Assembly: GCA_014529385.2 (NCBI GenBank)
Contig: CM043964.1
Location: forward strand, 8,381,497-8,445,496
DNA length: 64,000 nt
Reading direction: 5' to 3'
Source: Adiantum capillus-veneris
Lineage: Eukaryota > Streptophyta > Polypodiopsida > Polypodiales > Pteridaceae
Positions 23,125 to 35,730 of this stretch are shown here, in pieces. Position numbers and translations under genes: made by a program. The notes below the pieces were generated by a model. The model searched no databases. It was given only the letters and a program-made list of their open reading frames with translations, and was not told the origin of the DNA. How positions within the stretch are numbered: position 1 is the first letter of the stretch; each line of letters opens with the position of its first letter.

Positions 23125-24571
23125 GAAGATGTCAGTGTACTCCTTGCTAGCACCGCAGCCGCCACTGCATACGATAATGCAGGTATGCAGCTTATGACCT
23201 ATGACCTAAACTCATTAAGTGCGTTAATGATACTGCCTGCTAGTGCCTCTAGCACTAGATCCGTGTTAATGCAGGTGGGCATCTTATGAACTATGACCTA
23301 AGCTAAGCAGGTGGTATGTAGATAACTAGAGCTAATCAAATTCTTCATGAGCAGGAGTTAGTTAATTATACTCTATTATACCTGGTTTTCTAGTGCGTTT
23401 TCAATTAACATATGGTCGTTAATGCCATCTAATTGATTGGGTGTTGCATGTGTCAGTCTTTGCCGGCAACATTAAATGACAACAGTGCCATAAAACCGCT
23501 GCCGACGACTGTGGTCATCCACAAGATTCCAGCATCTGTGAGGTGTGTACTAGATTAACCCCTTCACACGCACTCAATAGGCATATGTTTATGAATGTTT
23601 TTCTCAATGTATCCCTATCGAGCTTTTTGAAAGAAATTTTCTAAGTCTAATTAATGCAGGCAACAAGACCTGCTTAAGTTAGATTCATTTTGTGCTGAGA
23701 ACAATTTGATGCAAGGGGGAGGCCAGTGCCTACTTGCTGCAAAATTCCATTTCATGCAGAATCTGCTTGTGCGGGTACAGAGTAGCGATGTGGAAGTCGA
23801 TTATGTCCACATACCATTGAGCAAGTAAGTATAATGATTTTACTGCTAAAATCTAAAATGATTAACATTTTCCTTTGATAGAAGTCCTAATTATCAAAAG
23901 TATCAAAACTGCAGGAAAGGAGCCCATAAAGGGTTTTCTGTCATAAATTTCACTAAATTGAAAGCAACATTGATGTTCAATGCTCTTCTTCATGAAAGAC
24001 AAGTGGAAATAGGCCCGCAAAGTCATGCATTTGTTTGCAAAGTTGCATTTGTTGAAAAACAAATAGACGTGAGTACAACTTCTTCACCATTGTCAAGTGG
24101 TGCAGAATTTGGCTCTACTCTTGCCACTTTGCAAAAGCCATGCTTTTCAATCCACCATGCAACGGTGGCAAGTACAAGCTCATCGAGTGTCTTCAGCGAT
24201 GTCATCACCAAATCAGCCCTGGAGATATTAATGTTGAGCATGAGGATGTCCTTCACCTTAATTTGCCTTCATCCAGATCAGCTATGGCCTTGCCTGAAGA
24301 ACTAGGGACCATTGGACATGTGCAAAGAAAGTCCATAAAGAGAGAGGAAGGAGAGAATTTCTCGATGGCGAGCTCCGCATCATGGGCTGAGTGGTCAACA
24401 GCAACGAAGCTTACAACGATGCCAATGAATGGGGGCAAAGAAAGAAAGAGGGAGAAATTGAAGGAAAATGGACAACAGCAGGTGGCAATATATTGGCCAC
24501 CGAATATGATGTCAGTAGCGATGAGGAGAAAGCTGGCAGCACATCTAAAATTGAATAGGAGTGTCTACTAA
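23021..24571 (+). CDS. Mei2-like RNA-binding protein (C-terminal RRM), multi-exon candidate gene
   Basis: Four exons join with correct splice sites and phases: 23021-23182, 23457-23542, 23660-23824, and one ending at 24068 (acceptor about 23914). Exon 2 ends TTVVIHKIPASVR (RNP2-like), exon 3 has QQDLLKLDSFCAENN and VDYVHIPLSK, and exon 4 has KGFSVINFT (RNP1-like) and FVCKVAFVEKQ. This is the order of the RRM_2 domain of plant Mei2/TERMINAL EAR-like proteins (TTVMI.NIPNKY, YLP.DF, GY.F.N.T, V.YA). FNPPCNGGK at about 24145 matches the SPPRDG tail of that family. The join of exon 4 to the last frame (24140-24571) is not resolved: a 29-bp gap there is too short for an intron, so a frameshift or another acceptor is needed. 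Exon 1 is a prediction. Confidence 0.55.
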
Positions 24572-24844
24572 AAAAAAGTCTAACAAGAAAAAAGTAAAAA
24601 TGTTGGATTCAGGAGGTGGGATCATAGAATCCATGCCACGACCATTGTTGTCAAATGTGGTTGTGTCCAATTGTCATTTCGATGATGAGGCCGGTGTTGG
24701 TATGAGACAAAGATAAGGAATGTATACCATGGTATGCTCACATTTTTCTTCAACGGGATGAGCAAGTTGTCTGTCTCTCGAGTCCTTTCATGTACACTAA
24801 TCCTACTATGTTAATCACAACGTTCAAGCCATATTGTATACATA

Positions 24845-24847
<3 letters not shown>
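24572..24847. other. Unassigned sequence downstream of the Mei2-like gene
   Basis: Lys-rich short frames, no recognised domain; possibly 3' untranslated region. Confidence 0.3.

Positions 24848-24903
<56 letters not shown>
24848..24903. repeat. (CT)n(CA)n microsatellite
   Basis: CT repeat to 24880, then CA repeat to 24903 that abuts the LTR end at 24904. Confidence 0.95.
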
Positions 24904-25821
24904 TGTCACGGGAACCGAATAATAGAGATAGACAGCAAAACAGAGGAAGAAATCTTTGTATTGATAGTGTTTGATACAACAGAGGAGCAATTGAATATAT
25001 ATATGGGCGCACTCCGTTGTACGGAGCTCGAACCTCTCGACCACCCCCGAGCTTCAATTCGCTTGCATGCAGCGTCTCACTCACACTCGCACTCGCACTC
25101 GCACTCGCCGAAGAGAGAATGGTGAATCCCCCCAAAACGCACCACCCGTCCTTTTATTCTCCTCCAAAAGCTTGCGACCTCTTAAAATAGCCGCTTTTCT
25201 ATTTTTGGCGTTCGGTCGACTCGACTTGCGCGCCAATATACCTGCGAGAACAAGGTAAAAAAACGTGATCGCGAAGCGATCCGTAGAGGTTTGTTTTTTT
25301 TTTTTTTTTTTTTTAAAAGTCCACAATTTTTCAGCTGTCTTCAACTGAACATAACTCCCAAACAAAGCCAAAACAGCCCAAGTCCGTCTCATACAATCTT
25401 GTTGCCCTCGCTGCGCTCTTCGACGGCTATGTGATGGAAAATTTCCATAGCCTGCTCCGATTTGCTGAAAATCAACTTGCAAAACAGCATTTTCTACAAA
25501 AACGATGCAAAAACAACAAATCCAACTTTTTTCTCAATCTTTGGCCTTCAACGAGCATCAAAACATCAAAATCTCTAAAGACTCAAAGAACCAAAGTTGT
25601 TCCTTATAACGCACGCTTCAATCGCTTCATACATCACTTTTTCAAAATCCCACGTTAACGCCTTCAAAAATGCCCCAGAAAGTGCCTTCCGGATCAAAAA
25701 ATTTTATCGGACGAAAACAATCCACACATCCTTCTACACAGTGGACTATGTTTAAAATGACAAAAACTTCCTAGAAAACAAAATTTATTACTAAAACACC
25801 TCGAAATCAAGTCTTGTTACA
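24904..25821 (-). repeat. Gypsy-type LTR (918 bp), minus orientation
   Basis: On the minus strand it starts TGTAACAAGACTTG after a purine tract (complement of 25822-25833, GAAAAGGGGAGAT) and ends GGTTCCCGTGACA against the CA microsatellite. A TATATATA promoter-like stretch lies about 90 bases before the U5 end, followed by an AATACAAAGATTTCTTCC leader-like sequence. A short tract of GAGTGC repeats and a poly-T (25293-25314 on plus) lie inside. The upstream minus-strand frame ends SNSEDRVNFEKGRL, like the tail of a gypsy pol. Its last 200 bp recur inverted at 25888-26086. Confidence 0.6.
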
Positions 25822-25887
25822 ATCTCCCCTTTTCAAAATTAACTCTGTCCTCAGAGTTGGAAGGAGGGAAATTCGCTTTGCAAAACA
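25822..25887 (-). pseudogene. Purine tract and extreme tail of gypsy pol
   Basis: Minus-strand residues ANFPPSNSEDRVNFEKGRL end at the polypurine tract. The frame then runs into the inverted LTR piece at 25888, so only a few codons of pol remain. Confidence 0.45.
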
Positions 25888-26086
25888 CCGAGTGCGAGTG
25901 CGAGTGCGAGTGAGACGCTGCATGCAAGCGAATTGAAGCTCGGGGGTTGTCGGGAGGTTCGAGCTCCGTACAACGGAGTGCGCCCATATATATATTCAAT
26001 TGCTCCTCTGTTGTATCAAACACTATCAATACAAAGATTTCTTCCTCTATTTTGCTGTCTATCTCTATTATTCGGTTCCCGTGACA
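25888..26086 (+). repeat. Inverted copy of the LTR terminal 200 bp
   Basis: Reverse complement of 24904-25110 with few changes; it ends in the same GGTTCCCGTGACA and is followed by CACACACAC. The two U5-like ends therefore face outward, 1183 bp apart, both against CA repeats. Confidence 0.85.
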
Positions 26087-26158
26087 CACACACACTACAG
26101 GCGTTATCCCATTGGTTCACTCTTGCAAATGTAAGCAAAGAAGATGTTTCCATGTGGA

Positions 26159-26159
<1 letters not shown>

Positions 26160-26212
<53 letters not shown>

Positions 26213-26219
26213 CTTCCCC

Positions 26220-26265
<46 letters not shown>

Positions 26266-26297
26266 ACCACATAGGGATGACATCGAAATCAAAACTC

Positions 26298-26341
<44 letters not shown>

Positions 26342-26342
26342 T
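26160..26342. repeat. Microsatellite cluster (CT)n, (GT)n, (CT)n, (CA)n
   Basis: CT at 26160-26210, GT at 26224-26264, CT at 26297-26323, CA at 26324-26342. Confidence 0.95.
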
Positions 26343-26770
26343 GCACCCGGACTTGTGTGCCAATGTCACAACAATACAAAATTGGCTAGGAGGCCGGTTG
26401 TCTATGAGTGGGTGAAGCAGATCGGAGCTACCGCGTCGCCCATCACTACAAGACAACAAAGAGATAGAGAATGGTACGGCTTTTGGCTCATCTCCCAAAA
26501 TTGGTAAGCCCATACTCGACATCATCAGCATTTTTCCAACATTCCATTCATTTTAGGTGGTGGATTTGCAACATCGGGCCCTATTTTCGTCTTAGTTTTC
26601 GCTTCGAGCATTGGTTATTTTTTGACACTTTTGTCTAGCGGCAAAAGTCGGCATTGGATTCTAGTCATCACCGATCTACATGCTTTCTCATGAATGGAAC
26701 TCAAAGTCTAAAGTCACCTTCCATTGAAACCAAGCTAGATCCAGATAAGACTATGGCAAAATCAAAATAG
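26343..26770. other. Unassigned stretch with exon-like frame
   Basis: A plus-strand frame (ARRPVVYEWVKQIGATASP through WLISQNW, about 26385-26505) ends at a GTAAGC donor-like site. I do not recognise it. Nothing else is seen before the LTR at 26771. Confidence 0.3.
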
Positions 26771-27826
26771 TGTCGGGGGATTTGTGTTTGAAAGGTGAGC
26801 CGGGAAGGCGTGGGGCCTCTGTCTGTGAGAGGTGTATGGAAGACAGTTGTAGCAGACACCATGAATGTAGACAAAGCTTGAAATTAAAAGCTTGAACAAG
26901 ATCCTGAAGCTTGATTATCATTAACAGTACCATTGTTTTAATTAAATGTTAATTCAAGAGTTTAAGCTCCATACATCCGTTTAACCTGCCTTAATTCATA
27001 TTATAATAGAGAAAATAACACTTCAACTATCTCGATGATGATAGTGTTGAGATCGATGATGATGATATTGTTATGCTTTCCCCTTTACCTTAATTGGCCT
27101 GCCAAGCTTGCCTTGATAATATTTCTCTCCTTCGTTCTTCTCGTGCTGCTTCAAGAGAGAGAGAGAGATGGTAGGATTAGAGCGGGCTATGGTGGCTTTG
27201 ATTAGATTGGCTATGGAACCTTGGATTAGAGTGGGCTAGGGAAGCTTTGATTAGATTGGCTGTGGAAGCTTGGATTAGAGTGGGCTAGGGAAGCTTGGAT
27301 TAGAGTGGCTATGGAAGCTTTGCTTAGGATTAGAGTGCTCAAAGCTTCTGGCTTCCTGCCTGCTAATACACCAGAATACTAAAACTTGAATATCTCCTAA
27401 TCGGTGGAGAATTAGCCTCTGTGCATAAGACGCAAAAATGTTTAGAACACCCTTTTCCTTCTCTCAAAGTAGCCCGTTTTGTCCAGAAACCTGTTTTACA
27501 AAAAAATTCCAAAATAGGACTTTTTCGGCCTCCCTCATGCACAGATGTGAAGTCTCTCACACACTTTCCTTTTTACCACTGACCACATGTCTTCCTCTAC
27601 CCAAGTTGCCTTATATGTCCTAAGAGCCCTTTCACATGTAAAACCTTTTCTTCAAGCATAAAATCTCTACGCTTAGGCCTTCATAACCACATAAAGCATA
27701 CACTTTCTGGATCTCCTTGCTTGTTTTCGAGCCCTAGTCATTGCTCAATAAATATGTGAGCTTCAAATAGACTTTTTATGCTTCTCTTTACTCTTTTTTC
27801 CATCGTGGAAGCAGAGCGGCATGACA
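26771..27826 (-). repeat. 3' LTR (left copy), 1056 bp
   Basis: Matches 30389-31442 with roughly three dozen differences by eye, many in the first 200 bp. It includes tandem 35-50-bp units built on GATTAGAGTGGGCTAGGGAA (about 27175-27330) and a short (GA)n at 27151. Confidence 0.9.
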
Positions 27827-28712
27827 TCCACCCCCTATGAACTTGCATAGCCTCCGGTTTGTGCCAACCGGTCTTCAATCTATATCTGCTATAATCACCT
27901 TAAGCAGCTTGCCATCAAGATCACATAACTGGTAAGTATATGTAAAACAAAATAAGGCTTAAACCATATCATCAATGGTCTAGCTCAATTATTTGGTAGG
28001 TGTCCATCGCAAATTTTTGAACCATGTATGTCGTGTCTCCAAAGCATTCAATTATGAAAAACTTGTTTAGTAAACGTCGCCAGACTCAAGTGCTCCAGTT
28101 AATGATGCACACGACTTGACCATCAGGCTCACTTTAGGGAACCCCGTCAAGCTCAAGTATGCCTTACTTTGTCTGCACATGGAATAGCCGTCAAGTCCAT
28201 TACTTCAAGTTCTGGTAGCAGAACCAACTCAAAAGATGTGAAGATACTTTATCAATTGTCCAAAGATGTCAACTAGAAGCTACCCATATAAGATTACTGA
28301 CCACAAAATCCAATACTCTCTTCTTGATAGCATAAATCCAAAAACAAAACCTAGTGCCAGGTAACCTGCTACAGGAAAATAAATGATATCTCTGAATCTG
28401 CAAGTTGCTCTTCAATAGCTCCCAGGATCAAATGGGATAGTAAGAAATTGCCCCAATAGTGGAGCAGCATAATATCCACATAAGCGCACACATCCTGTAT
28501 CAATCAACTTCAAGAATTTCTGCTCCAAATATACTATTCCAGGAACTAGCAGAAAGAAACCACAATATATACTCAAAATTTCCCATCCATAATGAACCTG
28601 CCTTTGAAGATCTGTCGAATCTCCTGGATCACATACCATTAAGATCACATAGCATTGTTGGCCTCCGCAATATACTAGAGCTTCTCCTGAAGCATAGTGC
28701 AGCAGCCACATC
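27827..28712 (-). other. Non-coding 3' interior of the LTR element
   Basis: AT-rich, with no pol domain in any frame. A 112-codon minus frame (28412-28750) overlaps the end of the acidic ORF and has no known motif. Confidence 0.45.
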
Positions 28713-30343
28713 TCACAAACTTTTGATACCTTTAAGGTCATTATCAGCAAGAATTAAAGAATTCTGACTCCCTTTTACTGGTATCCAGGACATCATTGGC
28801 ATAAGAATTACTAGGAATAGTATCCAAATCCAGCCACATTTGGCACATTGCCCAAGAAAACAAAAAATCATGTACACTTTATGTTGTATCAGGGATGATT
28901 TAGCAGCGTCACCCCCTCTAGCTTTATAGCCATCACGAAAAACCTTAGGACTTCCTGGACTTGTATCATTAGAGAGATTTTTACCTAGTTTTTGAGGTTG
29001 ATAATGAATAATAACTTTATCCTGAAGATCTTCATCCATAACATCCTTGGGAAAATCACCCTTGGAAGTCTCAACATTCAACAAAGCTTTAGGAGTTGGC
29101 TCCTCTTGCAGCCCGTATATAAGCATAGATGTAAAATCCATGTCAATATCCTGTTCATAATCATCATAATCTAAGCAATCTTCATACTCATCCATATAAT
29201 TCTCTGCTTCCTCATCTGCATCTATGTTACTTAGCGATACATCATAGCACTACAAAGGCTCATCTGGCACCCCTTCTGAAGAGGTACACACATCAGAAAT
29301 CTCTTCTATACTATCATAATCATCTCCTTCAGATCTAGACAAGAAATGATCGATTATGGCATCTTCTTCCATGATAATAGCATCTGCAAACATATGGTTA
29401 GTAGCAATCATAGGTTCATTGACATCCTCAAGCTCATCCTGTGCTGGGTCCACAATCTTGGTCACTTCATCAGCTACTGTGTATATAATAGCTTTGTTTA
29501 TGCACTCATCTGCAACAAACATGTTGTCCTGCTTGGCTATAGTGCAAATAGTTTTAGTAATATCCTGTAGAAGCTCATCTGCTTGACAAACTCCTTCAGA
29601 ATAACCTATATCAAGGTTAGCAACTTGTAAACCACTTGCCGTATAGTCTATGTCTTCATCGAAACCATTATTGGAGGTAGCATCCATGCAAGCAGTCTTT
29701 GAAAAAATTTCATATAATTTTTTTTTAACATTAAATTCATCGTTTACCTTTTCTTCGTTGCTCAAAATAAGTTCTTCTGAAACTGAATCTGCTACTTCGA
29801 GCTCAGCATTTTCTTTGGCTTTGCTTCTTGCAGAAATATGCTCCCATAATTCATCATAGTTGAGAAACTGCATCTGATCCCCTTCACTTTTATAGAAAAC
29901 AATCTGGCTTTGTTCGGTATTCTCCTTCATTGCCAACTCAATAATCCTTGAGCTTTCATGAACAAACCCATCTGCAAAATAGTCCCACTGTGTGGGATAT
30001 GTTTCTGCAAGCTCTCGAACCTTACCTTTAAATTCGGAGGTTACCACTTCTTAAAAACTCGAAATCATCCGATCTTCTGAAATTCCTCGGCTCTTCATCT
30101 CCGCTTTATAGCATGCAAGGAGTCCATCTGGATCATGTCCTTGAAAAATAACACACTCTTCATGTACGGCATCAAGTGTCATCTCCACTGCATCTTCAAT
30201 CTGCTCTTTCATCGTCATGGCTTTCACTTGTTGTAAACATCCCTTTGCAACATTTTTGGCAGGTCTACAACTGCTAGAGTTTTATCAAATCCATTGGAAT
30301 TGTAATCTTCAATAAACTGCATCAACTGTTTTGGCATCTCCAT
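28713..30343 (-). pseudogene. Gag-like, highly acidic retrotransposon protein
   Basis: The likely start is ATG at 30343 (MEMPKQLMQFIEDYNSNGFD). After a frameshift near 30235 the gag-like core reads HDPDGLLACYKAEMKSRGIS, ISSF, then EFKGKVRELAETYPTQWDYF; this is the helix-rich order seen in plant gypsy gag. A TAA at 30051-30053 interrupts it. The long frame to 29250 is rich in Asp and Glu (DEDIDYTASG, DDYDSIEEISD). After a stop at 29250 the frame 29195-28713 is also acidic (MDEYEDCLDYDDYEQDIDMD) and ends without a zinc knuckle. No catalytic domain is seen. It is probably the only product of its LTR element; its role is unknown. Confidence 0.6.
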
Positions 30344-30388
30344 CTTTACCTCCCATCCCGGCTCATTTCGCGTCGGGTTCACCAAGAA

Positions 30389-31442
30389 TGTCCGGGGATT
30401 TGTGTTAGAAAGGTGATCCAGGAAGGCGTAGGGCCTCTGGCTGTGAGAGGTGTGTGGAAGACAGTTGTAGTAGACACAACGAATGTAAACAAAGCTTCAA
30501 ATTAACAGCTTGAACAAGATCCTAAAGCTTGATTATCATTAACAGTACCGCTGCTTTAATTAAATGTTAATTCAGGAGTTTAAGCTCCATACATCTGTTT
30601 AACCTGCCTTAATTCATATTATAATAGAGAAAATAACACTTCAACTATCTCAATGATGATAGTGTTGAGATCGATGATGATGATATTGTTATGCTTTCCC
30701 CTTTACCTTAATTGGCCTGCCAAGATTGCCTTGATAATATTTCTCTCCTTCGTTCTTCTCGTGCTGCTTCAAGAGAGAGAGAGATGGTAGGATTAGAGCG
30801 GGCTATGGTGGCTTTGATTAGATTGGCTATGGAACCTTGGATTAGAGTGGGCTAGGGAAGCTTTGATTAGATTGGCTGTGGAAGCTTGGATTAGAGTGGG
30901 CTAGGGAAGCTTGGATTAGAGTGGCTATGGAAGCTTTGCTTTGGATTAGAGTGCTCAAAGCTTCTGGCTTCCTGCCTGCTAATACACCAGAATACTAAAA
31001 CTTGAATATCTCCTAATCGGTGGAGAATTAGCCTCTGTGCATAAGACGCAAAAATGTTTAGAACACCCTTTTCCTTCTCCCAAAGTAGCCCGTTTTGTCC
31101 AGAAACCTGTTTTACAAAAAAATTCCAAAATAGGACTTTTTCGGCCTCCCTCATGCACAGATGTGAAGTCTCTCACACACTTTCCTTTTTACCACTGACC
31201 ACGTGTCTTCCTCTACCCAAGTTTCCTTATATGTCCTAAGAGCCCTTTCACGTGTAAAACCTTTTCTTCAAGCATAAAATCTCTACGCTTAAGCCTTCAT
31301 AACTACATAAAGCATACACTTTCTGGATCTCCTTGCTTGTTTTCGAGCCCTAGTCATTGCTCAATAAACATGTGAGCTTCAAATAGACTTTTTATGCTTC
31401 TCTTTACTCTTTTTTCCATCGTGGAAGAGGAGCGGCACGACA
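30389..31442 (-). repeat. 5' LTR (right copy), 1054 bp
   Basis: Pairs with 26771-27826, including the internal GATTAGAGTGGG tandem units (about 30785-30955). Confidence 0.9.
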
Positions 31443-32310
<868 letters not shown>

Positions 32311-34662
32311 TGGTGCAGCCAAAATTGGTCGAAGCTAGCAGGTGGTCTATGCCAGGCAAAGGGTGCAGTCGAGTGCAGTGCAGAAAGCTAGGGCAGGTGC
32401 CAATGCCCTAGGCAGCCAAAGGGTAGCGGGAATGTATGCTTAAAGCGGCTTTTTAGGCCAAAAATTGTTATGCAATGGTCCAGATGGGATGGCGGGTCAA
32501 GGTGTCCAAAATGCCAAGTCAACATCCTAGAATGTAGATCTTAGTGTGCTCTAGAAGCCGGTCCAGATGGCTCGTCAAACGGAGCCCCGATGCTCAAGAT
32601 ATTGCAGTTTAAAGGAAAAGTATGTTGCAGATCCCCGACGGACAGGGCACCTGGGGATAGGTGGCCCGGGCTAGTGGTAGTGCATAGATGTGTAGTGATC
32701 AAGTTGTGGAGCATGCGTGTCTTCTCGGATTGCAAATCGGAGCTCTGGATAGCAAGTTATGGCCACTATAAGATTTTCCGGGGGTCGGGTCTGAGCCCAC
32801 TTGACCGCATTGAAAGATGTGCCATCTGGCGTCATTTTGGCCTCGCCAAGGTTCTTGGTCATAGTATGTACCATGTGGAGTTGGCACGAGTCAACGGCAC
32901 GTCAATCGGATGCTTGGTCGACCAGATGCAGAAAGATGGAGTTGGGAGCCGTGGGTAGTGAACAATTGCAGATGATTTTTTAAGTTTTTTATGGCCTCCG
33001 ATAGCAGGCTCACAAAGGTCAAAAGTTGAGGGAAGTTGCGTAGAACGAAGCAAGGGATACGGGCTTGTGACATGGCTTAACAACTCTAGAATGGGATCTG
33101 TAAGCAGAGAATGGGAGTGGGGCCAAGTAGGCACCCCAAGAGGGGGTCTCTCTCTCACAAAGGAGTTTTTTTGCTTGTTCCAAGGCCTTCAAAGGCTAGA
33201 GCTTTAGAGTATTGCCACGTGGAAAGAAGGTAATCTCGTATGTGCAAAACGGGGCCAACATGTTGTGGCTTATGTACTGGGGTGTGGCCCTATTGAAGGT
33301 ATGCAAGAGTAAGAGAGAGGGGAGCTCCCTCCTCGTGAGCTATGGTGGCGAGCGCCTCTGGCGCTACGCAGGCGGAGATGCCGGAGGTTTTGGCGGTGGC
33401 CAGTGAGGCGTGGTGGCGCGCTGGCAGGTTGGTGACATAGCGTATTCGTGGGGAATCCAACCCCGCGGCCCTTGGCCCCCATTTTTTGAAGGGAGACCCC
33501 CCCCAATAGCGACCTCGCTATTGCTAGCCGAGGGGAGGGGTCCCGCGATGGAGTAAAGTAGCCGAGCCCGGTCGAATGCTAAGGGGCGAGCCCTATAGGA
33601 GACAAGCCCGTCGGCAGCCAAGTGGGCATTACAAAAGCCAAGTGGACAAAGAAAATGCAAGGGCAAGAGGGCCATTTCCACGCCGGCCAAGCAGAGAAAA
33701 AGGGCAAAGTGAAGGTTGAAGTTGGACCAAAATGGAGACCAAGGCCAAAGAGGGCAAAAGAGGAGTTGGATAGAGAAAGTGAGAGTCAAAGTCAAGCATG
33801 TGGAGCAATGCAAGGTTGAAGCCACAAAGGGTAAAAATGAAAGATAAAAAATAAAAAAATGAAAAAATGAAGAGCCTAGGGGGCAATAGCGACATCGCTA
33901 ATGCCCCCCCCCCCCCCCCCCCAAGTGCAAAGAGTGAAGAAGAGAGAGATAGAGCAAAGCGGTGCCTACTTTCCCAAAAATGCCAATTCAAGGTGCCAGG
34001 TGGACCAATTAAATTGTAAATTCCCAAATTAAAGGCCCCCCCTATAAAAGTCAAAAATGGATCAAATTAGGGGCTTTTTCTTGGCCTTTGGGTGTGCCGT
34101 TTGAAGCCTGCAAAGTGGAGTTCTCTAGCAAGCTAGCCCCTTTGTAACTTTTCTTGAAAATGGCCATGGTGATGGCAGTGTAAGCCAGTGTATATGTTTT
34201 TTGAAGTGCAATCAAGCCACAGTTGCCTCCCGTGCTGTTGTTTCCCCTTCCTCCCTTCTCTTTCTCCCACTTTCATGTTTCTCCTCGGTGCCGACTGTGT
34301 GAAAGTGTGTGCCCCCCCGGACCGACGGTGTTTTGAGTCAGAGAGTGAGATTGAGTGGCTGTGTGCGTGTGTAAGGATGGCGACATGCAGTGGTAGTAGG
34401 TGTACCTTGTGTGGTGGTTTTGTGGAGTGTGTGAGCAATAGAAATCGAGCAGGAGGTATTCTGCTAGTGTGAGTTGTGTGTTTGAAGGTGTTTTTCCAGA
34501 GAGGATAGGGGTGCTGTGAATACCGTGAGCTATAGAGAGGCCCTTTTGTTTGTGTTGGGCGTGTTCCCCCATTCCCCCTCTCCATGTTCTGGTGCCCCCA
34601 CTGAGGAGCACACTGATTGCTCCTAGTTAGTCGGAAAGAAGCGGTTTTTCGCATTGGAAGTC
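32311..34662 (+). other. Non-coding leader or LTR-like region upstream of gypsy gag
   Basis: No gene is recognised. It holds a 19-base C tract (33904-33922), a hairpin at 33505-33522 (AATAGCGA/TCGCTATT) and a related one at 33885-33902. It directly precedes the gag at 34663, so part is probably the 5' LTR and leader of that element, but no partner LTR is in the window to prove it. Confidence 0.35.
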
Positions 34663-35730
34663 ATGGCAGCTAGAAGCTATGGACCAATTTTCACAGGAGA
34701 AGAGAGCCCTGACGAGTGGATGTCAGATTTTGAGTTTTACATGCTATCGTTGCGTATGCCGAACGAGGATAGCAAAATGTAGACTTTTCCTTTGGTGATG
34801 CGTGGTAGAGCTAAAGCATAGTACGATGCATTGGAAGGTGAGTCGAAGCAAGCATGGCCGACTGGGTGAGGTTTCTTCACGACTTTCGCAATGAGACTTC
34901 CCCAGTCAAAATGGATGCAAAGTTGAAGGCGCTTAAGCAAGATGTAAGTGAAGAGTTCAATTTGTTTTTGGGTCATTTTGAAGAGTGTTGGGCATAGCTA
35001 GCGGCAGCCATGCAATTGGCTAATGGAGATTACTTCAAGCTGGACAAATTCATGGTGTGTCTGCATCCCAAGGTGAGAGAGAAAGTTGATTTCAAGAGCC
35101 CAGAGAATTACAATGGTGCGGTAGCCATTGCATGGTCGAAGAGCAGAAAGATAAAGAAGAAGATAGAGCAGGGCGTGGCAGGCTATGAGACGATGGCCAT
35201 GTTCAACCGCAGAGTCCGAGAGAAGCTGTACACGAAGAAAATCATGGAAACCGAGGTGTAGCTGTTGTACCGCAAAATTGGGTGCGCACAGTGCAAGATT
35301 TATCCGAGCATATTTATCCGAGCAGATGCAGGAGTTGCGGCTCAGCGTCATGGATAGGGGACAGCTAAGAGGAGCAAGGGGCAGGGCACGGCCACTACTT
35401 GGTAGATGTTATAATTTTGGAGAAGAAGGGCACTATGTACTCGATTGTCCTCAACCGCAGAGAGAACGAGGAGGTATGTACCCGGTTTTTGGTAGACGTC
35501 GAGGTCAAGGACAATACAATGGTCCAAGAGAGCAAGTGGTGGAGAATCCTGTGCAACCAGGTCCGCAAAACAGAGGTGAGGTCCCAAGAGTAAACATCAT
35601 TGGGGTGGATAAGAAGGATGTTGAAGTTTTGGCCAATAAGAGGGCAAGAGCTGAGAGGGAGACAGAGACAGAGCGGGAAACTAGAGCTCGCAAAAGCAAG
35701 GAGAAGGTGGCAGAGAAGAGCCGGAGCTAG
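34663..35730 (+). pseudogene. Ty3-gypsy gag with altered zinc knuckle
   Basis: ATG at 34663 opens MAARSYGPIFTGEESPDEWM, then FEFYMLSLRMPNEDSKM, PLVMRGRAKA, WVRFLHDFRNET and EEFNLFLGHFEECW, the retrotransposon gag fold, with stops at about 34780, 34818 and 34995 and frame changes. The zinc knuckle near 35407 reads CYNFGEEGHYVLDC, so the second of the three cysteines is Phe. A basic, Glu/Arg-rich tail follows. The gene leads into the protease at 35731 and so belongs to the element split by the hAT insertion. Confidence 0.8.

Larger units (their letters stand above)
26771..31442 (-). mobile_element. LTR retrotransposon with gag-like acidic ORF and no pol
   Basis: Bounded by direct repeats of 1056 and 1054 bp with TG...CA ends (minus strand TGTCATGCCGCTC...CCCCGACA). 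The minus orientation is shown by a purine tract next to the left LTR (complement of 27827-27838, ATAGGGGGTGGA) and a primer-site-like TTGGTGAACCCGACG just inside the right LTR. The 2562-bp interior codes only for a gag-like, very acidic protein; I find no protease, RT, RNase H or integrase. No clear target duplication: the flanks are AATAG and ACATAG. It resembles LARD or TR-GAG elements that depend on a partner for replication. Confidence 0.8.

Noticed and set aside
24904-26086. MULE with long terminal inverted repeats as the primary call
   Set aside because: Possible, and kept as an alternative, but the 9-bp duplication lies in CA repeats and so is not informative, and a purine tract plus pol-like tail point to an LTR.
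27363-27560. 65-codon minus-strand frame, almost identical again at 30979-31176
   Set aside because: Both lie inside the two LTRs; identity reflects LTR duplication, not a gene pair.
33364-34654. Several 100-170-codon frames in the 33.3-34.7 kb region
   Set aside because: Low-complexity, overlapping on both strands, GC-skewed leader sequence; none has a known domain.
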